From contig NZ_BSTL01000001.1 of assembly GCF_030269485.1 (NCBI RefSeq), forward strand, positions 308,892 through 372,891: a DNA stretch of 64,000 bases. The letters run 5' to 3'. The notes beneath the pieces were generated by a model. That model worked only from the letters and a program-made list of their open reading frames with translations. It did not search any database and had not been told where the DNA came from. The stretch's first letter is position 1, and the number at the start of each line of letters is the position of its first letter. The DNA comes from Actinoplanes sp. NBRC 103695 (GTDB taxonomy: Bacteria > Actinomycetota > Actinomycetes > Mycobacteriales > Micromonosporaceae). A program made the translations under genes and the position numbers. Below are positions 8,360 through 15,844 of this stretch, piece after piece.

Positions 8360-8657
8360 CGCGGTCCCTCCGGCCAAGCGCCCCGCGGTCGAGAGCCGTC
8401 CCGCCGATCTGCGCGGCGGCCCTACCGGCGTTTTCGCTGGGTGGCTCCGGGCCGGGCTGCCAGGCGCCCGGTCTCGGTCGCTGCCGCCGCCATCGCGTGG
8501 TGGCGGGTCCATGCGGGTATGCCAGGCGCTCGGGTGCCTGCTCGCCGTTGCTGCCGCCGGTTGCGCCCGGCGTGGGGTTTCGCTTGGGCGTGCCAGGTGT
8601 TCGGGTGCCTGCTCGCCGTTGCAGCCGCCGCTCGCGGCCGTGGCCGGGTGCGGGTCG

Positions 8658-8807
8658 GTGGTAGGAGCAGGCGGGAGTGGTAGACCAGGCGGGCAGTGGT
8701 GGGTCAGGGCGGCATCCGGGGCGAAATACCGCCCTGAGCCACCACGGTCCGCGCGCGTGGTAGCCCAGAGCGGTCAGCCGGGCCCGGACAGCGCCCGGTC
8801 CTACCAC
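8658..8807. repeat. Core of element B: phased GTGGT motifs and double hairpin
   Basis: GTGGTAG motifs start at 8658, 8677 and 8696 (19-bp phase). Unit 1 is 8696-8745: 20-base arms with 18/20 complementarity and a 10-base loop CCGGGGCGAA. An 11-bp spacer (8746-8756) follows, then unit 2 at 8757-8807 (51 bp), beginning GTGGTAGCCC and ending GGTCCTACCAC. This is the best-conserved hairpin of the three copies. It is either a strong RNA stem-loop on both strands or a cruciform or dyad protein-binding site. Confidence 0.88.
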
Positions 8808-8971
8808 CGGCCGCCGGCCGTGGGCGGCGCGCAAGGCCGGGCCGGCCGTCAACGACGCAGACGCCGCCTTGCGCTACCACTGGCGTGCCCGGCTACCACC
8901 GCGAGCGGCGGCAGTGGCGGTGAGCGGGCACCCGGGGGGCCTGGCGACCCGGCCCAACCCCTCACCCAGCG

Positions 8972-9172
8972 GAAACGCCGGCAGCAACGCCGCGCACCAC
9001 AAACGCCAGGCAGCTTCGCCACGCACCGCAAACGCCAGGCAGCTTCGTCACGCACCGGAAACGCCGGCAGCTTCGTCACGCACTGCAAACGCCAGGCAGC
9101 TTCGTCACGCACCGCAAACGCCAGGCAGCTTCGTCACGCACCGCAAACGCCCGGCAGCAACGCCACGCACCA
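8972..9172. repeat. 29-bp tandem array (7 units)
   Basis: Units start at 8972, 9000, 9029, 9058, 9086, 9115 and 9144, with consensus CAAACGCCAGGCAGC followed by TTCGTCACGCACCG. Two units lack one base (28 bp), so the array does not keep a reading frame. Units are directly adjacent with no spacers. It is an expansion of the element's outer-arm end module (GCGGAAACGCCGGCAG), of which copy C has only two units, near 19486-19543. Confidence 0.92.
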
Positions 9173-9209
9173 GGAAGGACGGCCAATCAGACCGGACCGC
9201 GAACGGTCG

Positions 9210-9989
9210 CTAGATGACGGGAAGTTCGCCGCCGTCGACGACCAGGGTCGCTCCGGTGACCCACTGGGCCCGGTCCGAGACGAGGTAGGCGACGGCCTCG
9301 GCGATGTCGCGGGGGTCTCCGGGGCGACCCAGAGGGACGCCGTTCGCGATGTCGGCGAGCGAGACGCCCACCGCGTCGGCGAGGTTCTGGCGGATGGCGT
9401 CGCCGCCCGGGGTGAGCACGTTGCCGGGGATGATCGTGGTGACGCGGATCCCGGCGGGCGCGAGCTCGGAAGCGAGCGCTTTGCCGTAGGCGTTGAGCGC
9501 GGCCTTGGCGGCGCCGTAGTGGGCCAGCGGCGCCGATGGCATGAGCGCCGCCACCGTGGAGATGTTGACGATCGCGCCGCCCGCCCCGGCCTGGCGCAGC
9601 GTCGGCAGCAGCGCGTTGTTGACCCGGACGGCGGAGAGGTAGTTGAGGTCGAGGGCGTCGAGCCATTCCTCGTCGGGGATGGAGGAGATGCCCCCGACGT
9701 GGGCGCGGGCCGCACCAGCGTTGTTGACCACGATGTCGACGCCGCCGAGTTCGTCGAGGGCTGCCGCGGCGAATTCCCGCACGCCCGCCAGCGTGCTGAT
9801 GTCGCCTTCGAGGAAGGTGGCGGCCTTCGGCGTCTCCTCGGTGGCTTTGCGCGCCGTTGTGACGACGGTCGCGCCGCCGTCGAGCAGCCGCTGCGCGATG
9901 GCCGCGCCGATCCCGCGAGAACCTCCCGTGACGACCGCCCGCTTGCCGGCGAGCTCGGTGGCATCTGGTGAAGCAAGGGTTCTGAACAT
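9210..9989 (-). CDS. SDR-family oxidoreductase
   Basis: A 259-residue classical short-chain dehydrogenase. It has the Rossmann motif VTGGSRGIG (about residues 20-28), NNAG, catalytic Ser in VNISTVAAL, and HYGAAKAAL, which is the YxxxK motif. The C-terminus GATLVVDGGELPVI is typical of family members with an assigned C-terminal turn. Divergent from it is a TetR gene with an 8-7-8 dyad between the two, so the TetR protein probably controls this gene. Function beyond NAD(P)-dependent alcohol/ketone interconversion cannot be assigned. The stop codon abuts repeat element B. Confidence 0.9.
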   Translation of the reverse strand: MFRTLASPDATELAGKRAVVTGGSRGIGAAIAQRLLDGGATVVTTARKATEETPKAATFLEGDISTLAGVREFAAAALDELGGVDIVVNNAGAARAHVGGISSIPDEEWLDALDLNYLSAVRVNNALLPTLRQAGAGGAIVNISTVAALMPSAPLAHYGAAKAALNAYGKALASELAPAGIRVTTIIPGNVLTPGGDAIRQNLADAVGVSLADIANGVPLGRPGDPRDIAEAVAYLVSDRAQWVTGATLVVDGGELPVI

Positions 9990-10005
9990 GCGGTCCAATA
10001 TACAT

Positions 10006-10028
10006 GTTCTGGAACGTACGTCCAGAAC
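10006..10028. promoter_or_regulatory. TetR-type operator dyad in SDR/TetR divergent promoter
   Basis: A perfect inverted repeat GTTCTGGA-N7-TCCAGAAC sits in the 76-bp gap between the SDR start (9989) and the TetR start (10066). Its size and position fit a TetR dimer site controlling both genes. Confidence 0.65.
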
Positions 10029-10065
10029 TCTCGGGCCGGGTTCGGAACGGCGTAACCTTGCGGGA

Positions 10066-10674
10066 ATGGGGCGACCACGGAAATTCGACGAGCACGAGGT
10101 GCTGGTGGCTGCGCGCCGGGTGTTCAACGAGACCGGCTTCCACGGCACCTCGGTCGATGATCTCTCCCGCGCGACGGGTCTCAGCAAGGGCAGCCTCTAC
10201 GGCGCGTTCGGCGACAAGGACGCCCTGTTTCAGCGGGTGCTGGAGGACTACTGCGCGGGCGCCGACGCTGATGCCGCGGCCCGGCTCGACGGCCCGGACG
10301 ACGAGGCGCTCGACCGCCTCCGCGCCTGGCTCCGGATGCCGGAGGGTGACATCGACCGGCTCGGCTGCCTGCTGGCCAAGGCCACGGCCGAGCTGGCGTG
10401 GGAGAACGAGGCCGTCGCGACCCGGTCGCTCGCGACGTTCGAAACGCTGTTCGACAGCTGCCGCCAACTCGTCGAGCAGGCGCAGCGCGCCGGGCACGTG
10501 GACCCGGCCGCCGACGCCGAGGTGCTCGGCGGGCTGATCGTCACCACGCATCGCGGGATCGAGGCACTGGCCAAGGCGGGGGTCGACACGAAGACACTGA
10601 ACCGCATCGCCGACGCCGCGATCGACAACATCGCACTCGCGGCGCGAGCAGGGCGATCAGTGCGATCAGCCTAG
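10066..10674 (+). CDS. TetR/AcrR-family regulator
   Basis: A 202-residue regulator. The N-terminal HTH is typical: RKFDEHEVLVAARRVFNETG, then TSVDDLSRATGLSKGSLYGAFGDKDALF (residues about 28-56). The C-terminal ligand-binding domain carries the LGCLLAKATAELAW and HRGIEALAKAG segments of the QacR/YxaF-like branch. The ATG at 10066 is 7 bases after TAACCT, consistent with a leaderless or near-leaderless transcript; the frame is open far upstream without homology. It is divergent from an SDR gene, its probable target. Confidence 0.92.
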   Translation: MGRPRKFDEHEVLVAARRVFNETGFHGTSVDDLSRATGLSKGSLYGAFGDKDALFQRVLEDYCAGADADAAARLDGPDDEALDRLRAWLRMPEGDIDRLGCLLAKATAELAWENEAVATRSLATFETLFDSCRQLVEQAQRAGHVDPAADAEVLGGLIVTTHRGIEALAKAGVDTKTLNRIADAAIDNIALAARAGRSVRSA

Positions 10675-10791
10675 GAAGATCGGGCTCGTCATCGCGGCCA
10701 TGCTGCCGTCCGGATGGCGGACCTCGACCCGGGCCGGCCCGGCCAGTCGCCCCGGAACCAGACCATCGCGCCACCCTAGGTGATCCGCCAT
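10666..10791 (-). pseudogene. Short ORF resembling the C-terminal tail of a larger enzyme (remnant)
   Basis: A 41-residue frame. Its second half reads RVEVRHPDGSMAAMTSPIFLG, the kind of beta-strand ending seen at the C-terminus of PHP/CehA-type metallohydrolases (VEVR..DG.M.A.T.P.FL); this comparison is from memory. It overlaps the last 9 bases of the TetR gene and the presumed promoter of the GSILSIGS gene on the other strand. No upstream continuation was found, so if real it is a fragment left by deletion. Confidence 0.35.
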
Positions 10792-10800
10792 GATGGGCGG

Positions 10801-11070
10801 GTGCATGCCAAGCGGTCGCTGCTGTCCTACAAGTCCGACGGGTCGATCCTGAGCCTCTGGTCCAAGGGTTCGATCCTGTCGATCGGTTCCTCCGGGTCGA
10901 TCCTGTCGATCGGGTCGGCGGGGTCGTTCGCGTCGATCGGGTCGATCGGCTCGTTCGTGAGCGTCGGCTCGATCCTGTCGGCCGTGTCGATCGGATCGAT
11001 GCTGGCGTGGCGCGCCCGCGGCCGGATGCTGGCCGCGGGGGCGGGCTCGTGGAGCGACGACGCCGGGTGA
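10801..11070 (+). CDS. GSILSIGS-repeat small protein
   Basis: An 89-residue protein built from six tandem 9-residue units with consensus xGSILSIGS (about residues 11-64), flanked by a basic head (HAKRSLLSYKS) and a basic tail (WRARGRMLAAG). The matching DNA has a 27-base period rich in TCGATC. The short period with a small residue, Ser and an aliphatic residue at fixed places suggests a beta-solenoid or a membrane- or surface-associated stack. Similar Ser-Ile-Gly repeats occur in small uncharacterised actinobacterial proteins. The GTG at 10801 is 6 bases after CATGAT, a leaderless-type start; a GTG at 10780 is the alternative. No function is known to me. Confidence 0.65.
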   Translation: MHAKRSLLSYKSDGSILSLWSKGSILSIGSSGSILSIGSAGSFASIGSIGSFVSVGSILSAVSIGSMLAWRARGRMLAAGAGSWSDDAG

Positions 11071-11197
11071 CAGGTTTCAAGAGAGTGACCATTTACGCAG
11101 GTGAAGCGCAGCGACCCTCGGCGTGAGCGACGGTCTGAACCACCCGCCGAGCTACGACCTCCGCACTTGAACCTGATCCTGGGTCTAGGCTCTCGGC

Positions 11198-11818
11198 GTG
11201 GCCAGGTATTTCGACGTGCATCCGGACAATCCGCAGGCCAGGGTGATCGGCCAGGTGGTGGGGCTGATCCGGGCCGGCGGCGTGGTGGCCTACCCGACCG
11301 ACTCGTGCTTCGCGCTCGGGGTCAAGTTGGGTGACAAGGACGGGCTGGCTCGGATCCGGGAGATCCGGCAGCTGGACGAGCGGCACCACTTCACCCTGAT
11401 GTGCCGGGACTTCGCGCAGCTCGGGCAGTTCGTGACGATCAACAACGCGCTGTTCCGGTCGATCAAGTCGGCCACGCCGGGGCCGTACACGTTCATCCTG
11501 CCCGCCACGCGCGAGGTTCCGCGGCGGCTGCTCCACCCCAAGAAGAAGACCGTGGGTGTACGCATCCCGGAGCACGTCGTGGCGCAGGCCATCCTCGCCG
11601 AGCTGGGCGAGCCGCTGGTGACGAGCACCCTGCTGCTGCCGGGTCACGACGAGCCGATGACCCAGGGCTGGGAGATCAAGGAGGCCCTGGATCACCAGCT
11701 GGACGCCGTGGTCGATTCGGGGGAGTGCGGCACCGTGCCGACGACCGTGATCGACTTCTCGGACGGTGAGGTCGAGATCCTGCGCGAGGGCGCGGGGGAC
11801 GTGTCGCGCTTCTTGTAG
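11198..11818 (+). CDS. YciO/Sua5/YrdC-family protein
   Basis: A 206-residue protein of the double-stranded-RNA-binding YrdC/Sua5 fold, closest in length and order to YciO. VVAYPTDSCFALG forms the N-terminal substrate loop. LDERHHFTLMC replaces the K.R..P of true Sua5, TPGPYTFILPAT is the conserved TPGP.T segment, and VGVRIPEH follows. Sua5/TsaC make threonylcarbamoyl-AMP for tRNA t6A; YciO paralogues are less active or have other roles, so the role here is uncertain. The GTG start follows TAGGCT by 6 bases, suggesting a leaderless transcript. Confidence 0.88.
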   Translation: MARYFDVHPDNPQARVIGQVVGLIRAGGVVAYPTDSCFALGVKLGDKDGLARIREIRQLDERHHFTLMCRDFAQLGQFVTINNALFRSIKSATPGPYTFILPATREVPRRLLHPKKKTVGVRIPEHVVAQAILAELGEPLVTSTLLLPGHDEPMTQGWEIKEALDHQLDAVVDSGECGTVPTTVIDFSDGEVEILREGAGDVSRFL

Positions 11819-11834
11819 CGGCTAGGGTCGGCGG

Positions 11835-12628
11835 ATGGCGACGTTCACCACCAGCGACGGGGTCGGGCTGCACTACACCGACGACGGGGACGGGCCGCCG
11901 ATCGTGCTGCTCGCGGGTTTCTGCGCGCCGGTGGAGAGCTGGGAGTTCCAGCGGCGGGCGCTGCGGGGGGCAGGTCGGCGGGTGATCGGGCTGGACCGGC
12001 GGTCGCACGGCGCCTCCGACGACGTCGCGCACGGCCAGCGGCTGGCGCGGCACGGCATGGATGTCCGCGAGTTGCTTGATCATCTGGCGCTCACCGGGGT
12101 CGCCCTGGCGGGTCAGAGCATGGGCGCGAGCGTCATCTGGGCCTACTACGACCTGTTCGGCGCCGACCGTCTCCGAGCCGTGGTGACCATCGACCAGACG
12201 CCGCGCATGGTCAACGGCGACGGCTGGGATCACGGGTTCTACGGGCTGACCAACGACAACGTCGGGACCTTCTTCGACAACGGCATCCCGCAGACCGGGC
12301 GTGCAAGGAAGACAGGCTGACCGGTTTCCTCAAGCTGGAGGCCCTGCTCGGGTACGACCCGCCGTTCGGGGATCCGACCGACCCGCCGCTGCGGGCCCTG
12401 CTGCGGGACCACGCCGCGCAGGACTGGCGGGACGTGGTGGCGCGCGTGTCCGTGCCGTCGCTGTTCCTGGCCGCCCGGGATTCCCAGCTGTGGCCCTGTG
12501 AGCATGCGGCGTGGGCCACGTCCGTCAACGCTTCCGCCTCGGCCGTCACCTTGGAAGACTGCGGGCATGCGATGTGTGTCGATCAGCCCGGCGCGGTGAG
12601 CGCGGCGATGGTGGAGTTCCTGCGATGA
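11835..12628 (+). pseudogene. Alpha/beta hydrolase interrupted by one frameshift
   Basis: The first frame (11835-12320, 161 residues) contains the N-terminal two thirds of an alpha/beta hydrolase: HYTDDGDGPPIVLLAGF (oxyanion strand), LDRRSHGAS and the nucleophile elbow AGQSMGAS. It runs into a stop at 12318. The remainder, including VPSLFLAARDSQLWP and the catalytic-His region LEDCGHAMCVDQP, is in the +2 frame from about 12300 to 12628. The total of 794 bases is one short of a multiple of 3, so a single base change in length around 12280-12310 explains it. TAGGGT 6 bases before the ATG is a leaderless-type promoter. It is a true lesion or a sequencing error. Confidence 0.75.
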
Positions 12629-13998
12629 GCCTGTTCGCCGGCATCGACGAGGTCACCGACCCGGACGTCCTGGCAAGCCTGTCGCACGACGAGGCCGAGT
12701 GGGCGCCGGTCGGCCGTGCGGTCGCCGCCGTCCGGCCGCGGTCGACCGAGGAGGTCGCGCGGATCGTCGCCGGGTGTGCCGAGCGCGGCCTGTCGGTGGT
12801 GCCGCGCGGCGCGGGGACGGGCCTGTCCGGCGGCGCCAACGCGGTGGACGGCTGCGTCATCGTCGACCTGTCGAAGATGACCGCGATCCTGGAGGTCGAC
12901 GCCGACAACATGATCTGCGTCGTGCAGGCGGGCGTGGTCAACAACGACCTCAAGGCCGCGGTCGCCAAGCACGGCCTCTGGTACCCGCCCGACCCGGCCA
13001 GCTCGCCGTGGTCCACGATCGGCGGGAACGTGGCCACCAACGCCGGTGGGCTGTGCTGCCTCAAGTACGGCGTGACCAGGGACTATGTGCTCGGCCTGAC
13101 GGCCGTCGTGGGCGGGCCGGCGGGGGATTACGGCACCGTCGCCCGGCTCGGCCGCCGGACCACCAAGGGCGTCAGCGGGTACGACCTGACGAGCCTGTTC
13201 GTGGGCGCGGAGGGCACCCTCGGCGTGGTGACCGACGTGACCCTGAAGCTGCGCCCGGCCCGCAAGGAGCCGCCCCGCACCGTGGTGGGCGCCTTCGGCA
13301 GTGTGGTGTCGGCCGGTGAGGCGGTGGCCGAGACGACCCGCCAGGGCCTGCTCCCGGCCGCTTTGGAACTGCTCGACCGGGCCACCCTGCAGGCTGTCGA
13401 GGAGTGGAAGCACCTGGGCTTGTCCGCGGACGCCGAGGCGCTGCTGCTGGCGCAGATCGACACGCCGGGCGCGGCCGGCGCCGAGGAGGCGGCGGCGGTG
13501 GCCGGCGCGTTCACCCGGGCGGGTGCGTTGTGGGCGGAGCAGTCGACGGACGAGGTCGAGGCGGAGCAGCTGTTCGCGGCGCGCCGGCTGGCCTATCCGG
13601 CGATGGAACGGCTGGGGCCGGTGCTCACCGAGGACGTCTGTGTGCCCCGGTCGGCGGTGCCGGGGATGCTCGCCGCGATCGAGGAGATCGGCGCCCGGCA
13701 TCAGGTGATCATCGCCACCATCGCGCACGCGGGGGACGGCAACCTGCACCCGCTGATCATCACGCCGGCAGGTGACGACGCCGCTCGGGTGGCCGCGCAG
13801 GCGGCCTTCTCCGAGATCCTTGAGAAGGCCATCGCCGCAGGCGGGACCGTTACCGGCGAGCACGGCGTGGGTCTGCTGAAGCGGGCCGGGATGCGTCAGG
13901 AGCTGTCCCCGGCGGTGCTGGCGATGCAGTCCGCGGTGAAGCGGACGCTGGACCCGCTGAATCTGTTCAATCCCGGCAAAGTGGTCGGCGAGCCCTAG
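12625..13998 (+). CDS. FAD-linked oxidase (D-lactate dehydrogenase/glycolate oxidase GlcD-like)
   Basis: A 457-residue FAD-binding oxidoreductase of the VAO/GlcD family. The N-terminal PCMH FAD domain shows VVPRGAGTGLSGGA, PASSPWSTIGGNVATNAGG and SLFVGAEGTLGVVTDVTL. The C-terminal domain shows HAGDGNLHP (metal-binding) and VTGEHGVG with LDPLNLFNPGKV at the end. Start ATG at 12625 overlaps the hydrolase stop by 4 bases. These enzymes oxidise 2-hydroxy acids such as D-lactate, glycolate or D-2-hydroxyglutarate; no GlcE/GlcF partners are adjacent, which favours a single-subunit dehydrogenase. Confidence 0.9.
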   Translation: MSLFAGIDEVTDPDVLASLSHDEAEWAPVGRAVAAVRPRSTEEVARIVAGCAERGLSVVPRGAGTGLSGGANAVDGCVIVDLSKMTAILEVDADNMICVVQAGVVNNDLKAAVAKHGLWYPPDPASSPWSTIGGNVATNAGGLCCLKYGVTRDYVLGLTAVVGGPAGDYGTVARLGRRTTKGVSGYDLTSLFVGAEGTLGVVTDVTLKLRPARKEPPRTVVGAFGSVVSAGEAVAETTRQGLLPAALELLDRATLQAVEEWKHLGLSADAEALLLAQIDTPGAAGAEEAAAVAGAFTRAGALWAEQSTDEVEAEQLFAARRLAYPAMERLGPVLTEDVCVPRSAVPGMLAAIEEIGARHQVIIATIAHAGDGNLHPLIITPAGDDAARVAAQAAFSEILEKAIAAGGTVTGEHGVGLLKRAGMRQELSPAVLAMQSAVKRTLDPLNLFNPGKVVGEP

Positions 13999-14053
13999 AC
14001 GGCCTTGTTGCCAGGTCTGTGCAACAGCCACTCTTGCCAAATATGCTGCGTCC

Positions 14054-14737
14054 ATGAATCCAGTGGCGATGCACATCGCTAACGGCATCGTGGACGCGCG
14101 CGTCTCGGCCGCGTTCGCCGTCGTCTCACTGGTCGCGCTCGGCTTCTGCGTGATGCGCGGCAGGCTCGACCTCGACGACCGCCTGGCGCCCATGGCCGGC
14201 CTGGTCGCCGCCTTCATCTTCGCCGTGCAGATGCTCAACTTCCAGGTGCTGCCGGGCGTCTCCGGCCACCTGCTCGGCGGCGCGCTCGCGGCCGTGCTGG
14301 TCGGCCCGTGGGTCGGCGCGCTGTGCGTGGCCACCGTGCTGATCGTGCAGTGCCTGCTGTTCGCCGACGGCGGCCTGACGGCTCTCGGCCTGAACATCTT
14401 CAACATGGCGCTGCTCGGCACCGCGGTGGGCTACCTGGTGGCCGTGGCGATCCTCCGGCTGCTGCCCAAGGTCTCGGTCGCTGTCTTCGTGGCCTCGGTG
14501 GTCAGTGTCGTGGTCGCCTCGCAGGGCTTCGTCCTCGAGTACGCGCTGGGCGGCACCACCGACCTCGACCTGGGCACGGTGGCCGGCGCGATGGCCGGCG
14601 TGCACATCCTGATCGGCATCGGCGAGGGCCTGATCGCCGCCACCACGGTCGCGACGGTCGCCAAGGTCAGACCCGACCTGGTGTACGCCCTGCGCCGGAC
14701 CACCCGTGCCGCACAGCCTCAGGAGGTCCCGGCGTGA
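14054..14737 (+). CDS. cbiM: CbiM-like substrate-specific component of a cobalt/nickel ECF transporter
   Basis: A 227-residue membrane protein with about 6-7 helices. The N-terminal MHIANG, at residues 6-11, is the metal-binding Met-His motif of CbiM/NikM, whose His is normally residue 2. FIFAVQMLNFQVLPGVSGHLLGGALAAVLVGPW carries the conserved NFPV..G.SGH..G element (His and Asn near the metal site). TATGCT 6 bases before the ATG at 14054 favours that start, but an internal ATG at 14069 would put His at position 2. It is the first gene of a four-gene operon and imports Co2+ or Ni2+. Confidence 0.9.
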   Translation: MNPVAMHIANGIVDARVSAAFAVVSLVALGFCVMRGRLDLDDRLAPMAGLVAAFIFAVQMLNFQVLPGVSGHLLGGALAAVLVGPWVGALCVATVLIVQCLLFADGGLTALGLNIFNMALLGTAVGYLVAVAILRLLPKVSVAVFVASVVSVVVASQGFVLEYALGGTTDLDLGTVAGAMAGVHILIGIGEGLIAATTVATVAKVRPDLVYALRRTTRAAQPQEVPA

Positions 14738-15087
14738 ACAGGAAACTGGGCTGGTTCCTGGCCGGCGGCCTGCTCGTGGCGATCCTGCTGGCCGGGGTGG
14801 TCAGCAACTTCGCCTCCGGCAGCCCCGACGGCCTGGACGCCGCGGCACGCCAGGGCTGCACGTTCAACGCCGACGGCGAGATCACCGGTGGCACGTGCAT
14901 GGCCCAGCGGGAGCAGAACCATCAGCTGGCCGGCAGCCCGTTCGCCGACTACGGCATCAGGGGACTGGACGGCCCGCTCGGCACCGGCCTGGCCGGCGTG
15001 CTCGGCGTGCTGATCACGTTCGCCGTCGGCGGCGGCGTCTTCTGGCTGGTTCGCCGCCGCAAGCCCGCCTCGTCCTCGAGCACCTGA
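14734..15087 (+). CDS. PDGLE-domain component (CbiN-like) of the ECF transporter
   Basis: A 117-residue protein with two membrane helices (residues about 5-24 and 85-107). Between them is a periplasmic loop beginning SPDGLDAAA, the PDGLE motif that marks the CbiN/NikN-like accessory subunit. Two cysteines in the loop (GCTF and GTCM) may form a disulfide. AGGAGG lies 7 bases upstream of the GTG start, which overlaps the cbiM stop codon as GTGA. In CbiMNQO systems this subunit assists metal loading of CbiM. The order M-N-Q-O is standard. Confidence 0.88.
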   Translation: MNRKLGWFLAGGLLVAILLAGVVSNFASGSPDGLDAAARQGCTFNADGEITGGTCMAQREQNHQLAGSPFADYGIRGLDGPLGTGLAGVLGVLITFAVGGGVFWLVRRRKPASSSST

Positions 15088-15088
15088 C

Positions 15089-15844
15089 GTGGGCGCCGGT
15101 CACGCCCACCCGCTGCACCTCGACCACGACAGCCCGCTGCACCGGCTGCCGCCCGAGGTGAAGATCGCGGCCACCCTGCTCTTCACGATCATCGTGGTGA
15201 TCACGCCCCGCGAGCACTTCCGGGCGTTCCTGGCCTACGCCGTCCTGGTGGCGGCCGTGGCGGCGATCGCCCGGGTCCGCCCCGGCTGGCTGGCCAGGCG
15301 CGCCACCATCGAGCTGCCGTTCGTGCTGCTCGCGCTCTGGCTGCCGTTCGCCGGGCAGGGGGAACGGATCACCTGGCTGGGCCTGTCGCTGTCGGTGGAC
15401 GGGCTGTACGGCGCCTGGAACATCGCCGCGAAGGGCACTCTGGGCGTACTCGCGTCGCTCCTGCTCGCCGCGACCACCTCGATGCGCGACCTGATCATCG
15501 GCCTGGACCGCCTGCGGGTTCCGTCGGTCTTCACCCAGATCGCCACGTTCATGCTGCGCTACCTGGACATCCTCGCCGACGACGCGCGGCGGATGCGGAT
15601 CGCGCGGCTGTCCCGCGGCTACGACCAGCGGTTCCTCTGGCAGGTGAAGGCGTTCGCGGTCGGCGTCGGCGCGCTGTTCCTGCGGGCGTTCGAGCGCGGC
15701 GAGCGGGTCTACCTGGCGATGCGGTCGCGCGGCTACACCGGCCGGCTGCCGCGCACGGGCGCTTCTCCCTCGGCGACGGCGTCGCAGTGGGCGATGTCCG
15801 CGATGTTCCCGCTCGTCGCCGCCGGAGTGGCGGTGCTGGTGTGA
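15089..15844 (+). CDS. cbiQ: Energy-coupling factor transporter transmembrane subunit CbiQ
   Basis: A 251-residue CbiQ/EcfT protein. It has an N-terminal LHLDHDSPLHRLPPEVKI segment and 4-5 membrane helices. The cytoplasmic coupling region carries RLSRGYDQRFLWQVKAF and AMRSRGYTG, the two Arg-Gly (A-R-G/S-R-G) coupling motifs that dock on the ATPase. It couples ATP hydrolysis by CbiO to metal release from CbiM. It follows the PDGLE gene after one base and overlaps the ATPase gene as GTGA. Confidence 0.92.
   Translation: MGAGHAHPLHLDHDSPLHRLPPEVKIAATLLFTIIVVITPREHFRAFLAYAVLVAAVAAIARVRPGWLARRATIELPFVLLALWLPFAGQGERITWLGLSLSVDGLYGAWNIAAKGTLGVLASLLLAATTSMRDLIIGLDRLRVPSVFTQIATFMLRYLDILADDARRMRIARLSRGYDQRFLWQVKAFAVGVGALFLRAFERGERVYLAMRSRGYTGRLPRTGASPSATASQWAMSAMFPLVAAGVAVLV

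Larger units (their letters stand above)
8425..9205. repeat. Palindromic intergenic element, copy B (with 29-bp array)
   Basis: This occupies the whole gap between the 65-residue gene and the convergent SDR gene. The left end (about 8428, GGCGTTTTCGCTGGGTGG, then GGGCCGGGCTGCCAGGCG) recurs inverted on the right (about 8925-8985, GGGCACCCGGGGGGCCTGGC ... CACCCAGCGGAAACGCC). The left-arm module GCCAGGCG(C/T)TCGGGTGCC is present twice, near 8521 and 8598. The sequence 8808-8905 closely matches 19229-19300 of copy C. The right terminus (ACCGCGAACGGTC, up to the SDR stop) also matches copy C. I see no plausible protein. Confidence 0.85.

Noticed and set aside
8972..9172. 29-bp repeats as a CRISPR array
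   Set aside because: Units are directly adjacent with no unique spacers, two units differ in length, and no cas genes are present.
8360..9209. Long open frame through element B on the plus strand as a protein
   Set aside because: It is a by-product of GC-rich sequence without stops; composition is Arg/Ala/Gly-rich, the tandem array changes frame, and it has no start signal.
13999..14053. Cobalamin riboswitch before the cobalt/nickel ECF operon
   Set aside because: The gap is only 55 bases and lacks B12-box sequence; cobalamin riboswitches need about 200 bases.
12583..14421. Long minus-strand frame opposite the FAD-linked oxidase
   Set aside because: It mirrors the third-position GC bias of a well-recognised gene on the other strand; its predicted protein is low-complexity without motifs.
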